Shown: positions 1 through 9,479, numbered from the stretch's first letter. The stretch: DNA of 64,000 nucleotides from Lachnospiraceae bacterium A4 (GCA_000403215.2 KE159564.1:218635-282634); one strand, 5' to 3'. Notes: generated by a model from the sequence alone, not told the origin. Program-made: numbers and translations.

Positions 1-2
1 AA

Positions 3-1019
3 TCCCCACAAAAAGATTCATTTGATTATATTGCAGTAACTATCAGAATGACATATGAAAAAGGTGTATTAACGGTTCAGTATAATGCTGCATTAAGAAA
101 TTATCTTACGAATCTTGAAAGAAATTTTACAATACTTAATTTACAAACAATGTTAAGTTTATCAAGTACATATACATTTCGGTTTTATGAATTGCTGAAA
201 AGTCAAGCGTATTACAGAAGAGGCTCAGATACAAACCATAAAATTAATATTTATTATGAGCTGGGAAAATTAAAGTTACAACTTGGTATTATAGATATTA
301 ATGACCCCAAAATTAAAGAAAAAATTAAAAAATCAAAAAATCCGGATTACGAAAAAATTGTTGCAGAATATGAAATAGAGAAAATGGAAGATTGTAATTA
401 TGCGCTACGTGCCGAGAAAATAATTTGTAGCGATAAGGGACTATCTAAGGCAGAGACGAATAAAAGGCTTGCAAGTGTGAAAAAAGAAAAATATCCCGCT
501 TATATGGAATGGTCTGTTTTTAAAAGAGATCTTTTAGATAAAATGATTGAAGAAATTAATAGTATTGCCAATGATATATTCATTGAATACGACGTTGCTA
601 GGCAGGGACATGGAGGAAAAGTATCAGGAATAAATTTTTATCTGACGATACCAGAAACAAAGCTGGATAATATAGTGGTGGAAGAAAAAAAATCACTTTC
701 CCCGGAAGAAAAAATGGAATTTTATGAAAAATTACAAGATGAGATTGACTTGCCGTTGAAAATAAAGGATTTACAAAAAATTTGTGAAACGGCAGACTAT
801 GATTTGTTTAGGATAAAAAAGGCATATAATGTTTTGAAATGCTCGGGTAAAGTTGAAAATATTGTTGGTTTTTTAATAAGCGCCATTAAAAATAATTATG
901 ATATAAAAACATATGAAAATAGTAATAGAAAATCTAAAAATAATAAAAATTCGTTTAATAGGATCATGGAAAATGACTATAATATAAAAAAATTGGAGGA
1001 AGAAATACTAGCTAACTAA
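3..1019 (+). CDS. Rep_3-family replication initiator, 5' end cut by window edge
   Basis: This looks like a plasmid replication initiator of the Rep_3 (RepB/RepA-like winged-helix) family, which binds origin iterons. The frame is open to the left edge: codons from base 3 read SPQKDSFDYIAVTIRMTYEK before the first internal ATG at 48, so the true start lies outside the window. The visible part has the family pattern of a strand-rich stretch ('KGVLTVQYNAALRNYL'), then a helix with the segment 'TYTFRFYELL', then a second winged-helix region. The C-terminal 40 residues are rich in Asn and Lys. A perfect terminator hairpin follows. The presence of a Rep_3 gene suggests that the following transfer region is, or derives from, a plasmid. 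The iterons, if present, would be upstream and are not visible. Confidence 0.82.
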   Translation, partial: SPQKDSFDYIAVTIRMTYEKGVLTVQYNAALRNYLTNLERNFTILNLQTMLSLSSTYTFRFYELLKSQAYYRRGSDTNHKINIYYELGKLKLQLGIIDINDPKIKEKIKKSKNPDYEKIVAEYEIEKMEDCNYALRAEKIICSDKGLSKAETNKRLASVKKEKYPAYMEWSVFKRDLLDKMIEEINSIANDIFIEYDVARQGHGGKVSGINFYLTIPETKLDNIVVEEKKSLSPEEKMEFYEKLQDEIDLPLKIKDLQKICETADYDLFRIKKAYNVLKCSGKVENIVGFLISAIKNNYDIKTYENSNRKSKNNKNSFNRIMENDYNIKKLEEEILAN

Positions 1020-1033
1020 AATCATTAATTATC

Positions 1034-1083
1034 AAAAACTTTTAAAATGCACTAAAATAGTGCATTTTAAAAGTTTTTTTAAT
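1034..1083 (+). terminator. Strong rho-independent terminator after the replication initiator
   Basis: A perfect 21-bp inverted repeat (left arm 1034-1054, right arm 1058-1078) encloses a three-base AAA loop and runs into a T-rich tract (about 1074-1083). Because the arms begin with an A run and end with a T run, it may work in both directions. It insulates the replication gene from the transfer operon. Confidence 0.9.
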
Positions 1084-1120
1084 TTATTTTAAAAAAAATG
1101 AAAAAAACGTAAAAAATATA

Positions 1121-1149
1121 TTGATTAATTTGTTGATTTTGTATATAAT
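1121..1149 (+). promoter_or_regulatory. Sigma-70-type promoter for the transfer operon
   Basis: TTGATT at 1121-1126 and a perfect TATAAT at 1144-1149 are separated by exactly 17 bases. Transcription would start near 1156, giving a leader of almost 90 bases before the ribbon-helix-helix gene at 1243. No other promoter of similar quality was seen in the next 8 kb, so it probably drives a long transcript. Confidence 0.75.
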
Positions 1150-1179
1150 CATGACTATGCTTTTTATGGGTATTTATAG

Positions 1180-1190
1180 ATGTAATACAT
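1180..1190. promoter_or_regulatory. Candidate operator in the transfer-operon leader
   Basis: The 11-base palindrome ATGTAATACAT lies between the promoter and the ribbon-helix-helix gene. Proteins of that type often repress their own promoter through short dyads of this size, so it is a reasonable operator candidate. The sequence alone does not show binding. Confidence 0.35.
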
Positions 1191-1242
1191 TATTTTAACC
1201 ATTAATGCATAAATAATATTAAATTGAGGTGAGAAAGCTATT

Positions 1243-1554
1243 ATGGGAAAAGAAAAATCAATGGAATACAGAGCTAATATAAGAATGACAGAAGATTTGT
1301 ATAATTCCATAAACTACTGGGCAGATAAAAAGGGAGTAAAAGTCACTGATTACATACGGGATGCGCTTTTGTTACAAATAAAACGCGATAATAAGGATTA
1401 TGACCTGCCGTCACTGGAGGCACACAGGCTTAACCAGATCATTGATACGCTGGAAGCAGTATCAGCGAATATGTCCTGCCTGCAGGATATTGTCCAGTCA
1501 AATTTTGTTAATCTTATGGCAGTAGCACATGGAACAAATTATCTTATGGACTAG
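1243..1554 (+). CDS. Ribbon-helix-helix DNA-binding protein, probable relaxosome accessory
   Basis: This 103-residue protein has an N-terminal ribbon-helix-helix pattern at about residues 7-45: a short strand 'YRANIRMTEDLY', a helix, and a second helix starting near 'VTDYIRDALL'. The C-terminal half is helical and probably oligomerises. First gene after the 1121-1149 promoter and the first of the transfer genes, it fits a MobC-like relaxosome accessory or an operon autorepressor, or both. GAGGTGAG at 1226-1233 supports the ATG at 1243; an internal ATG at 1261 is possible. Specific DNA target and partner relaxase are inference. Confidence 0.65.
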   Translation: MGKEKSMEYRANIRMTEDLYNSINYWADKKGVKVTDYIRDALLLQIKRDNKDYDLPSLEAHRLNQIIDTLEAVSANMSCLQDIVQSNFVNLMAVAHGTNYLMD

Positions 1555-1574
1555 AACAGAGGGGGTCTTTGCTA

Positions 1575-2369
1575 ATGCGTTATGACCTTGATGATATGTA
1601 TGGTATGCTTAATGAATACAAGGAACAGGACGAAAAACATATTAAACAAAAACAGAAAAAAGCAAGTCATGATAAAAATACAGTTTTAGAATCACATCTA
1701 ACTGAAAATTCGGTTCCTGCAAATATTATGTCTGATCAGCAGGAAAATTCCAGCGTTGAAGAAAGATGTTATAAGGAAAATGATTATAGGGTGGTTATTT
1801 CGGAAAATGAAAAGCCTGATCGTAAGAAATCTACTACAAGAACAATGCGCGTTGCTGATGTTGATTTTAGGAGGGATTCTAATAAAAAGTCATCTGCAGG
1901 AGAGACATGTGCCTTACGGGACATTCCTAAGTGTTTGGTCGAAATAGCTAAAAAAAGTTTTCCGCATACGCCCAACTATATTGCCGTCGCAGCATTTTTG
2001 TTTGCTCACAGGGATAAGGAATCAGATGATATTGATTACAGCAGTGTCCCTGACAATATCAAAGAACTTGCAAAAACATATGAACGAAGAAATGATGCAA
2101 TGCGCACATCTGTCGATATAAGACACATTAATGATAATTTAAGAAAACTTAATAAAGTCAGTGATGAAGTTATCTTGGCATTATCTTATCTGGTTTATGA
2201 TGCGAATGGTTTTAGGCGTACAGAGCCGGCTCATCCAGGTGATGTTGACTTTTATGATCCGGGAATACAAAAAGTCATAGAGCAGCTTGAACGTATATCT
2301 GATAAGTTATGTAATGAACGCAGTTATCAGCAGGGGAAGAAAAAGAATATGTATGGTCAGAAAGGATAG
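1575..2369 (+). CDS. Hypothetical transfer-region protein
   Basis: This protein of about 264 residues is not recognised. The first half (to about residue 115) is polar, Lys/Glu/Ser-rich and probably disordered. The second half is predicted to be helical and contains a run beginning 'CALRDIPKCLVEIAKKSF' followed by 'NYIAVAAFLFAHRD'. The purine-rich AGAGGGGG at 1558-1565 sits nine bases from ATG 1575, whereas a TTG at 1569 would be only three bases away, so the ATG is preferred. It follows the ribbon-helix-helix gene closely and lies in the same transcript, suggesting a DNA-processing or regulatory accessory. That role is a guess from position. Confidence 0.5.
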   Translation: MRYDLDDMYGMLNEYKEQDEKHIKQKQKKASHDKNTVLESHLTENSVPANIMSDQQENSSVEERCYKENDYRVVISENEKPDRKKSTTRTMRVADVDFRRDSNKKSSAGETCALRDIPKCLVEIAKKSFPHTPNYIAVAAFLFAHRDKESDDIDYSSVPDNIKELAKTYERRNDAMRTSVDIRHINDNLRKLNKVSDEVILALSYLVYDANGFRRTEPAHPGDVDFYDPGIQKVIEQLERISDKLCNERSYQQGKKKNMYGQKG

Positions 2370-2373
2370 TTTT

Positions 2374-3096
2374 ATGATTATAGCATCAGGAAAAGAATCT
2401 AAAAAGATCAAAGGTATATATGAGCCATTGAATGAGGAGATTGATTTCAAGGCATTCTGGGGAAACCACGAATTTAACGAAGATGAGCTTAAAAAATTAT
2501 TGAAAGGGGATTCAATTACTTTTCTTGCCGAGTCAAATGCCGGAATGTCTTATATTGCTACTGGTAAACTTGAATATCAGTCTTATAAAGGAAAAGCATT
2601 CTGGGGATTTAAGCGCAATTTAGAGACAAAGGACAATGACAAGATTAGGGACAGGGATTTATCCCTAAATTCAAAAATTTTTTTCGAAAATGGTAAAATA
2701 AGGGGGGTATATACACCTACGAATGAAATTGTGCAGTTTAACTGTAAATGGGCGGGGCATCTGTTTGATGACGATGAATGCCGCCAGCTTCTAAATGGCT
2801 TATCTATTACATTTACTGCCGTCAGCAGAAGCGGTCAGTTTTTTACCGTTACTGGTTCCCTACAGCAACAAAAATTTAAAGGAAAAGAATACTGGGGATT
2901 TGCTAGAGATGAGGATGCAATTCCTGATGAGTGGCAAGGGCATCATTTTACTGAACAGGAAATTGAAGAACTTAGAAATGGAGATACCATTTATATTCCG
3001 GATGTCGTGTCATCCCGCAGCAATCGACCACTCCGGTGTACCCTCTGTTACACCCAGGTGAATGGAAAGAAAAAACTTGTGCCCGTCAGGGTATGA
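2374..3096 (+). CDS. Protein of three tandem small repeats resembling DUF3945-type modules
   Basis: This protein of about 240 residues contains three related units. Each opens with a W-G-hydrophobic pattern followed by an acidic helix and a 'GDSITF'-like strand: 'WGNHEFNEDELKKLLKGD', 'WAGHLFDDDECRQLLNGL' and 'WQGHHFTEQEIEELRNGD'. The first two are followed by a 'YKGKAFWGF' or 'FKGKEYWGF' strand. Similar modules occur next to topoisomerase, helicase and primase domains on mobile elements, where they are thought to bind nucleic acid; here they stand alone. The frame extends upstream to a TTG at 2287, but AAAGGA at 2361-2366 and the stop of the preceding gene favour ATG 2374. Function is unknown. 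Confidence 0.55.
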   Translation: MIIASGKESKKIKGIYEPLNEEIDFKAFWGNHEFNEDELKKLLKGDSITFLAESNAGMSYIATGKLEYQSYKGKAFWGFKRNLETKDNDKIRDRDLSLNSKIFFENGKIRGVYTPTNEIVQFNCKWAGHLFDDDECRQLLNGLSITFTAVSRSGQFFTVTGSLQQQKFKGKEYWGFARDEDAIPDEWQGHHFTEQEIEELRNGDTIYIPDVVSSRSNRPLRCTLCYTQVNGKKKLVPVRV

Positions 3097-3118
3097 TTGA
3101 AGAAAGGATGCTGTAAAT

Positions 3119-3997
3119 ATGGCAAAAGATTATTATGGAATACCATATGCACTTGATTCCAGCTATCTTGATATGGAGATTACGATCCAGAATAATGACG
3201 GGATAGGATTCCGCCCATTCCCAATTAAAAGTATTCTTCTTGTGTTCGCGGCTATAACATCATGTATTATTATGCTGTCAAAAACATTTATTGCTTCTGG
3301 CAGCATGCTTCAGAAGGGTATATTTATTGCAGTTTGGAGTGGTTTGTGTTTCATTCTGTTGGTGATTGGCAAAACAAAACAGATCGGTCTTGAAAAGATA
3401 TTATCATTGCTCAGTTATATCCAGCCAGGTTCTCGTTTCGTCAGTACGAGAACCATGTCGCCTGCCAATCCGCTTATACGGATATGTGGTTTTACAAAAA
3501 TAGACGAAAATGGAATGATTCATTATGTGGATGGTAGTGTTGGCGTAGTGTTTGATATTGTGGGAAATGCATCTGTTCTTCTGTTTTCAGATCACAAGAA
3601 TGCTATCGTGGACAGGGTTGATACATTTTATCGTAAAATGCGGCCTAAGACGACTTACCACTACATAACAAATTCCGAGGCACAGAATGTATATATGCAG
3701 ATTGCACATTTTTCAGAACGTAAGAAAAACCTTACTGTATATGATTCTGATCTGGAGGCCATGATTGATACAAATGAACATTTTCTGGCTGAAATCATTG
3801 GTAATTCCTATAAATCGTTACATCAGTATATGATTATCCAAGCTCCTAACAGGGAGGAGATGAATGCTGCACTTAATATATTTTATGATGAAGCTGATAA
3901 CTCAGAGTTAATGTTTAAGTTTGTCGAGCAGCTTGATTTGGAGGAAACAGAAGCATTTATGAAAAATATTTATTCGGGAGAGGAAAAACATTTTTAA
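3119..3997 (+). CDS. VirB3/PrgI-like membrane protein fused to a VirB4 N-terminal-like region
   Basis: This 292-residue protein has two hydrophobic segments, at about residues 36-57 and 66-84, after a short polar N-terminus. A cytoplasmic domain of about 200 residues follows, with the segment 'VDGSVGVVFDIVGNASVLLF', which resembles the N-terminal domain of VirB4-family proteins. The arrangement matches the VirB3-like (PrgI in Gram-positive systems) inner-membrane component next to or partly fused with VirB4. The next gene is a VirB4-like protein that starts 33 bases downstream. The ATG at 3119 has AAAGGA upstream. It is probably part of the membrane platform of the conjugation channel. A full VirB3-VirB4 polypeptide split into two genes is a plausible reading. 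Confidence 0.55.
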   Translation: MAKDYYGIPYALDSSYLDMEITIQNNDGIGFRPFPIKSILLVFAAITSCIIMLSKTFIASGSMLQKGIFIAVWSGLCFILLVIGKTKQIGLEKILSLLSYIQPGSRFVSTRTMSPANPLIRICGFTKIDENGMIHYVDGSVGVVFDIVGNASVLLFSDHKNAIVDRVDTFYRKMRPKTTYHYITNSEAQNVYMQIAHFSERKKNLTVYDSDLEAMIDTNEHFLAEIIGNSYKSLHQYMIIQAPNREEMNAALNIFYDEADNSELMFKFVEQLDLEETEAFMKNIYSGEEKHF

Positions 3998-4030
3998 CAG
4001 AATGTATAAACAGAAAGAAAGGTAGGATAT

Positions 4031-5887
4031 ATGTTCTTTAAGAAGAAAAAAGAGGAAAAAATAATTGAAGGGAACCTTTCGGAATTTCCTAATCTGATGA
4101 GGATCAAACCAAAAGAGAGTTATGTTTTCAAATCAAATCATTATTCATGTGATGGAAGTTATTTTGCGATTCTATCTTTTTTTCACAATGATGGTTCTAT
4201 CGACGATTTTCCTACATTTTGGGGGATTGATCTCATTCCCTCTGGTATTGATGATGATATTGCTGTTACAAATATTGAGACTGTCGAGAGAATGTCTGAC
4301 GGCTGGGTTAAGGAACATCAGACACAGGCTGAGAATGTTGCACAGATGAACACTACAGAGCAGTCGAATCCGGCGAGCAGTAAAATGAACAGACTGAAGG
4401 CAGGCAAACGTGAAATGGACCTGAACCAGATCGCACTGGAGATACAGGCGGGAGCGGTGTACTTGGCTTGTGCATTCCGTATGAGGATCAAGGCGCCGTC
4501 TCTTGAAAAACTCGACAATGCAATAAGTGTAATAGAGAGGCATTATATCGATGCATATACGACTTTATATGCAGCGAGTTATGATGGTGAACAGTGTGGT
4601 GAGCTTTCGTCACTTTTGCGGCCGTTAGTGTATAAAAAAGGGAAAGCGCATTATTTTACCAGTATGGAATATGCGGGCGCATATTCTCTTGTGACACGCG
4701 GGATAGAGGATGACGCAGGTGAATATGTCGGTACTATGTTTGGGGATGTCAATACTGCAGCTATCCTGTTTGATATTGATCGGTATAAACGACATGTCAT
4801 TGTCTGTAATGAACAGATCGATATGACTTACGGACGGAATTACGCTTCTGATCTCTGGGGAAGCAAGATATCACAAGCCTGCCTGATCAATAATCATAAA
4901 ACAGCACATATCATTCTAAACGGATGTGATCTGGACGGGATTGGTCCCCATTTTTCCAATATTACAAAGAAGGTTGACCTAAATAAAGGTGATGTAAATA
5001 TGTTTGAACTTTTTGGGGATTCAGAGGACGAACTTTCCCTGTTTGCGATGCAGATGGAAAAACTGGCACTCATGACAGAGCAAATGTATCCGCCTACGGA
5101 CAGTGACAGGTCGATTATTCGCGGATATGTAAAAGAAATAGCGACAAAATTTTATATTGACCAGGGAATGTGGTATGAAAATGCAAAAGATAACAGGAGC
5201 AGGCTGCGTGTTGTCGGAATCCCACATAAAGATGTACCAAAACTGGAGTTGTTTTCAACATACTTGCAGACCGCACACAAAGCAGCCGTTATGTCAGGTG
5301 CAAGGGATGAAGAGGAATTGCATGCCTTGAAGATCCTGAATCTGACGTTTAAAAGTATGCTTGACAATAATGGCGATCTCTTTAACACAGTTACGACAGC
5401 GGAGATTGACAATTGTACAGAGGCAAGACGTGTCATCTATGATTTTTCGCAGCTCCTAGTCAGGGGAAAAGGAATAATGATGGCGCAGCTTTTAAACATA
5501 GTATCATTTTGTACTGGGAATCTTGGAACAGATGATGTGCTGGTCATTCATGGTGCTGACCTGATTGATGATACAGTCAAGGACTATCTGACAGCCCTGT
5601 TTGGACAGCTTTATGCAAAAGGAGGACGTGTGTGTTTTCTTTATAACGATAATGAACGGATGATGAATGACATTCATTTTTCTCACATGGACAAAGCTGA
5701 TTACACTATTATGGGATATATGACTGATAACTGCGTGGCAAGGTATCAGGATGTATTGGGGCAGACGATTCCATCAAATCTTATAAACCTCATTACCACG
5801 AAAAATGACTATATGACGTTTCTGCACAGGGACTATAATAATGTTGTTTTCAGACGTGATTTAATCTTAAAACCAAGGCGGGCATGA
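4031..5887 (+). CDS. VirB4-like conjugation protein with degenerate nucleotide-binding motifs
   Basis: The length (618 residues), position between the VirB3-like and VirB6-like genes, and overall pattern match the VirB4/TraC family that energises type IV secretion. The family normally has a GxxxxGK[ST] Walker A and a hydrophobic-DE Walker B. At the expected Walker A place this protein reads 'ASDLWGSKIS' (residues 272-281), which lacks GK[ST]. At the Walker B place it reads 'VLVIHGADL' (503-511), with HG instead of DE. The segment 'DLNKGDVNMFELF' after the first site corresponds to the family's INPL-type region. It therefore looks like a structural paralogue that has lost ATP hydrolysis. No second, intact VirB4 was found in the window. 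Confidence 0.68.
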   Translation: MFFKKKKEEKIIEGNLSEFPNLMRIKPKESYVFKSNHYSCDGSYFAILSFFHNDGSIDDFPTFWGIDLIPSGIDDDIAVTNIETVERMSDGWVKEHQTQAENVAQMNTTEQSNPASSKMNRLKAGKREMDLNQIALEIQAGAVYLACAFRMRIKAPSLEKLDNAISVIERHYIDAYTTLYAASYDGEQCGELSSLLRPLVYKKGKAHYFTSMEYAGAYSLVTRGIEDDAGEYVGTMFGDVNTAAILFDIDRYKRHVIVCNEQIDMTYGRNYASDLWGSKISQACLINNHKTAHIILNGCDLDGIGPHFSNITKKVDLNKGDVNMFELFGDSEDELSLFAMQMEKLALMTEQMYPPTDSDRSIIRGYVKEIATKFYIDQGMWYENAKDNRSRLRVVGIPHKDVPKLELFSTYLQTAHKAAVMSGARDEEELHALKILNLTFKSMLDNNGDLFNTVTTAEIDNCTEARRVIYDFSQLLVRGKGIMMAQLLNIVSFCTGNLGTDDVLVIHGADLIDDTVKDYLTALFGQLYAKGGRVCFLYNDNERMMNDIHFSHMDKADYTIMGYMTDNCVARYQDVLGQTIPSNLINLITTKNDYMTFLHRDYNNVVFRRDLILKPRRA

Positions 5888-5888
5888 T

Positions 5889-8800
5889 ATGGACAAAAGA
5901 CAAATAAATAAATCGAATACAGTTAGGCATATAGGTATCAGTATATGCATGGTGATACTTACCATTATGATGGCGATGGTATCATATTTTACTGTAACTG
6001 CCAGTGGTACATATGAGCTTAGTGACGATAATCAGGCAGATTACAGTTTTTATATGCTTTCTTCTTGTCTTGCTACAACATTGACCATGTGCATTGCTGA
6101 TCCAAATGGTGAAGATATGGTTGATGCCCTGTCAACAGTGAATGCAAATTCTGCCGGCTGTTTTCTGGGATATGATGACCAGTCTGTAGCAAAGGGTATA
6201 AAAGGACTTTTTACCTCGTTTATCAGTACCTCTTCATGTACATATAATTACAGTCAGTTATGTTCAGATTCTTTTCAGCATGTGGGGGAAGGAAGTGGGA
6301 GTTCTTTTGTATTTTCACAGTACTGTATGCTTGGCGCAGGGTTAGCTGACATTGGAATTGACAAGACAGGAACTGACGGCGGTACATCTTTGGGACGAAG
6401 CATATCAGGATGGGCTGTACTTGTAGTGTATCGTCTGGCAATGGCAGTGAATGGATTCCTAAAGATTGTTATAGATATCATGAAATGGCTTAATCCATTC
6501 CAGTTTTTTTCAAAGGCAAATGAAAAGGCAGCATCGGCTGGTATTACGATAGATGTTGACCACTCCGGGCTGGCAAATACAGACACAACAGTAGGAGCGC
6601 TGATGAGTCCGTTAACAGAAGTGATATCTGAATTATACATTAAATTATATGATTTCAGTTCCATTGTCCTTCTGATATTGTTTGTTGTCATGATTGCGAT
6701 GCTCTTTATGAATGTATTTATGTCAAAACAGACAGACAGCAGAATGGGCATTATCAAAAAGTATTTTTTTAGGGCAGGGTTCATTGTATTTGGCATACCG
6801 CTCCTTGGAGGGACTTATTCTGTCATACTTGATAAGATGTCACAGGACATACAGTCTGGTAATACAGCTGCGGCTAAGATTGTGGCGTCCACATTTGTTG
6901 ATTTTGAATCGTGGGTTATGAATTCAAGCATGATCTTACCAGATGCAATAATTAAAGTGGATACAAATAAAGGTCATATTACTGCCAATGCAAGCAACAG
7001 CATACAGGATATCTGCTATGCCTTTAATGAGAAGGCAACAACAGGGCTACCGGCAAGGTTTACAACAGGCAGTGCAACTAATGATGTGTCAAAACTGATT
7101 GAGCAGATTCAGAATGAAACAAGATCATCTGCGGGAAATATAGGCTCAACAGATGCCTGGGTGATCAGTTTGCTTCAGAGATATCAGTCGGGTAAAAAAA
7201 TTTATGCATCAGAATATGAACAGGCATGGATATCCAAATTCTGGCTGAAAGACAATGATGCAGATTTCAACGAAAAAAGAGAAAATTATGTTAAAAATTT
7301 TGCGACGCCGCAGGTACTGCTACAGGTTGAAGGCAGCGAGAGGGCAGCTTTCTGGAACAGAGAGATTCCGCCGGGGTACATAAGGGGACCAATTGGACGC
7401 GATGCGAATGGAACTGGAAGCTCCGTAATTAATGGAATCAATCTAAACAGCAGTAATACAGGAAATGAGGTCAGCAGAAGTCTGAAACTTCCTGCACTTG
7501 CAGTATATAATTACTTAAATTCCACATTTAATGAAACGACGGTCAGGGTTTATTCTTCAGAGAAAGCAAGCTCCGGGCATATCCGGGATTATCATTATTC
7601 AGTAAATCTCGTAGGGAAAGGAGAACAAAGCTTTGTCTATCTGCTTCTTTGTATTACGATGCTATTAACTTATTCGGTACTGGGGTTTGTGTATGCATTC
7701 GGCATCATCATGTCTAATCTGAAAAGGGGAATGCGGCTTATTGTTGCAGTTCCCGGAGCTATGCTTGGTTCACTGGCCAGTGTGGCTAAGGTTATCAGTT
7801 ATACGGTTCTCATGATTGCAGAACTTGTGCTGAATATTATGCTGTATATGCTTACCACAGATCTAATATTCTCTGTTGCGTCTGTCATAACTACTACTTT
7901 TGTCAGTACTGCGGCAGGAATTTTTAGTTCATCATTTGTCAGTTCAGGAGCATTTTCAACACTTGTTTCAATACTGGTTATTATTTTTCTTATATGGTTT
8001 ACGGTACAGGCGATTAAATTGAGAAAACCAATCATTAAGTCACTAGAGGAAATGGCTGATAATGTTGTAAATAGATTTATCACAGGACAGACTTCTGGTG
8101 GAAATGTGCAGGGTTCTGGGGGACAGGGTGAAAATAGCGCTGCAAAAGGATCACAGATTGCCGCCATGGAGCCTAAGAGGGAATTTCGTACTCCGATAGC
8201 CCGTGCGTGTGAGAAAATGAGTGATACCTCAAAACAGGAGGCATTTATTGGACAGATGTTTGGAGGAAACGGTTCCGCATTCAAGGAAGATCAGGCATTT
8301 CGGCAGAGGGATCTTGAAAAGCGTGCAGCTAAAAAACACGCAAGGCGTGAAATGCTTGAAGCAGGGAAACAGCTGGCAGTTGGTGCAGGTGAATTTGTTA
8401 CGGGAGCTGCCACAGGTAATGCTGCATTAATGGCACAAGGAGCAAAAACTACGTTGCATGGAATCGGTACAGCGAATCAGGCTACAGAAAACAAGTATCA
8501 GGCGGATAAAAATGCAGACACGAAACTTGCCACGACTCTTAATTCTGATATGGCAAAACATGATGAACGGCTTGGATACACAAAGGGACAATCAAAAGAT
8601 ATACAACGGATGTCTTTTGGTAATGAAATGGCGCAGGCAGCCCGGCTCAGCGGGGCAGGCAGTGACAAGGCAGTAACCACGCTTAAACAGGGTTCTAATG
8701 GCAGTATTACAAATTTAGGGGATGATACTGTTGCTGCATACACTGGTGGAAATATGGAGGTAAAAAATGCCATGGCTCATGGGCTGGATATGGTCACTGG

Positions 8801-9479
8801 TTCTGAAAATAGTAAGGATATCAAGGGACGGGCTAAGAGTATCAAAAAGATATCCGTTGACAATGAGATCGACCAAGAAGTCCGGATGAGCAGTACTGAT
8901 GGAAACAAAGTGGTTTCTTCACGTATACCAGATAATACTGTTGGATATATTGCCCCCAAAGATAATGTTGGTGCTGGCAGACGTGCTGATAAGAGTACGG
9001 TTAAAGGTGTTGCACAATCCGAAGTCGAAGGCTTGTTGGGAAATATACAGGAAAATACTGTATATACTCCGATACGGACAAATCGATCTGTTAGTGGCGA
9101 ATGCATCGTGAATACCAACAGTGCAGAAAATAATGGACGAAATAATGTAAATAATTCTGTAAAAAATACAAGAAAGAGTATGGAACAGGGATATGATGAA
9201 GAGGTACATATTCAGTCTTCGAAAAAAGTAGTTGAACACGTAAAAGATAAACATGAAATTATCAGTAAATACAATAGTGATTCGGTCACATCAGACGAGT
9301 ATGAATATCATAATTTTGTCGGACAGAAATTATTAACTCATGTAGACCAGACTGAGGACATAATGAAAATCAGAAAGGTGCCTTACAAGACTAATGACAA
9401 AAGTATGAATAAACAGATCAATAAGTCCCGTCAGACAACAGAATACAAGAAGTATAATGCTAAGAGGCCGCAGAAGTAA
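5889..9479 (+). CDS. Large VirB6/TrbL-like multi-pass membrane protein
   Basis: This 1196-residue protein begins with an N-terminal hydrophobic segment (about residues 13-34) and an extracellular loop rich in Ser, Thr and Cys. Further hydrophobic segments lie near 180-200, 255-280, 295-312, 575-605, 615-640 and 650-730. The C-terminal third, after about residue 740, is hydrophilic with Gly- and Ala-rich then Lys/Asn-rich sequence. This layout is typical of VirB6-family channel proteins of Gram-positive conjugation systems, which often carry long soluble tails. The ATG lies one base after the stop of the VirB4-like gene, so the two are probably translationally coupled. The tail may contact DNA or the coupling protein; that is speculative. 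Confidence 0.7.
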   Translation: MDKRQINKSNTVRHIGISICMVILTIMMAMVSYFTVTASGTYELSDDNQADYSFYMLSSCLATTLTMCIADPNGEDMVDALSTVNANSAGCFLGYDDQSVAKGIKGLFTSFISTSSCTYNYSQLCSDSFQHVGEGSGSSFVFSQYCMLGAGLADIGIDKTGTDGGTSLGRSISGWAVLVVYRLAMAVNGFLKIVIDIMKWLNPFQFFSKANEKAASAGITIDVDHSGLANTDTTVGALMSPLTEVISELYIKLYDFSSIVLLILFVVMIAMLFMNVFMSKQTDSRMGIIKKYFFRAGFIVFGIPLLGGTYSVILDKMSQDIQSGNTAAAKIVASTFVDFESWVMNSSMILPDAIIKVDTNKGHITANASNSIQDICYAFNEKATTGLPARFTTGSATNDVSKLIEQIQNETRSSAGNIGSTDAWVISLLQRYQSGKKIYASEYEQAWISKFWLKDNDADFNEKRENYVKNFATPQVLLQVEGSERAAFWNREIPPGYIRGPIGRDANGTGSSVINGINLNSSNTGNEVSRSLKLPALAVYNYLNSTFNETTVRVYSSEKASSGHIRDYHYSVNLVGKGEQSFVYLLLCITMLLTYSVLGFVYAFGIIMSNLKRGMRLIVAVPGAMLGSLASVAKVISYTVLMIAELVLNIMLYMLTTDLIFSVASVITTTFVSTAAGIFSSSFVSSGAFSTLVSILVIIFLIWFTVQAIKLRKPIIKSLEEMADNVVNRFITGQTSGGNVQGSGGQGENSAAKGSQIAAMEPKREFRTPIARACEKMSDTSKQEAFIGQMFGGNGSAFKEDQAFRQRDLEKRAAKKHARREMLEAGKQLAVGAGEFVTGAATGNAALMAQGAKTTLHGIGTANQATENKYQADKNADTKLATTLNSDMAKHDERLGYTKGQSKDIQRMSFGNEMAQAARLSGAGSDKAVTTLKQGSNGSITNLGDDTVAAYTGGNMEVKNAMAHGLDMVTGSENSKDIKGRAKSIKKISVDNEIDQEVRMSSTDGNKVVSSRIPDNTVGYIAPKDNVGAGRRADKSTVKGVAQSEVEGLLGNIQENTVYTPIRTNRSVSGECIVNTNSAENNGRNNVNNSVKNTRKSMEQGYDEEVHIQSSKKVVEHVKDKHEIISKYNSDSVTSDEYEYHNFVGQKLLTHVDQTEDIMKIRKVPYKTNDKSMNKQINKSRQTTEYKKYNAKRPQK

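Noticed and set aside
4172..4543. Minus-strand frames inside the VirB4-like gene
   Set aside because: Shadows of the real frame, with no ribosome site and odd composition.
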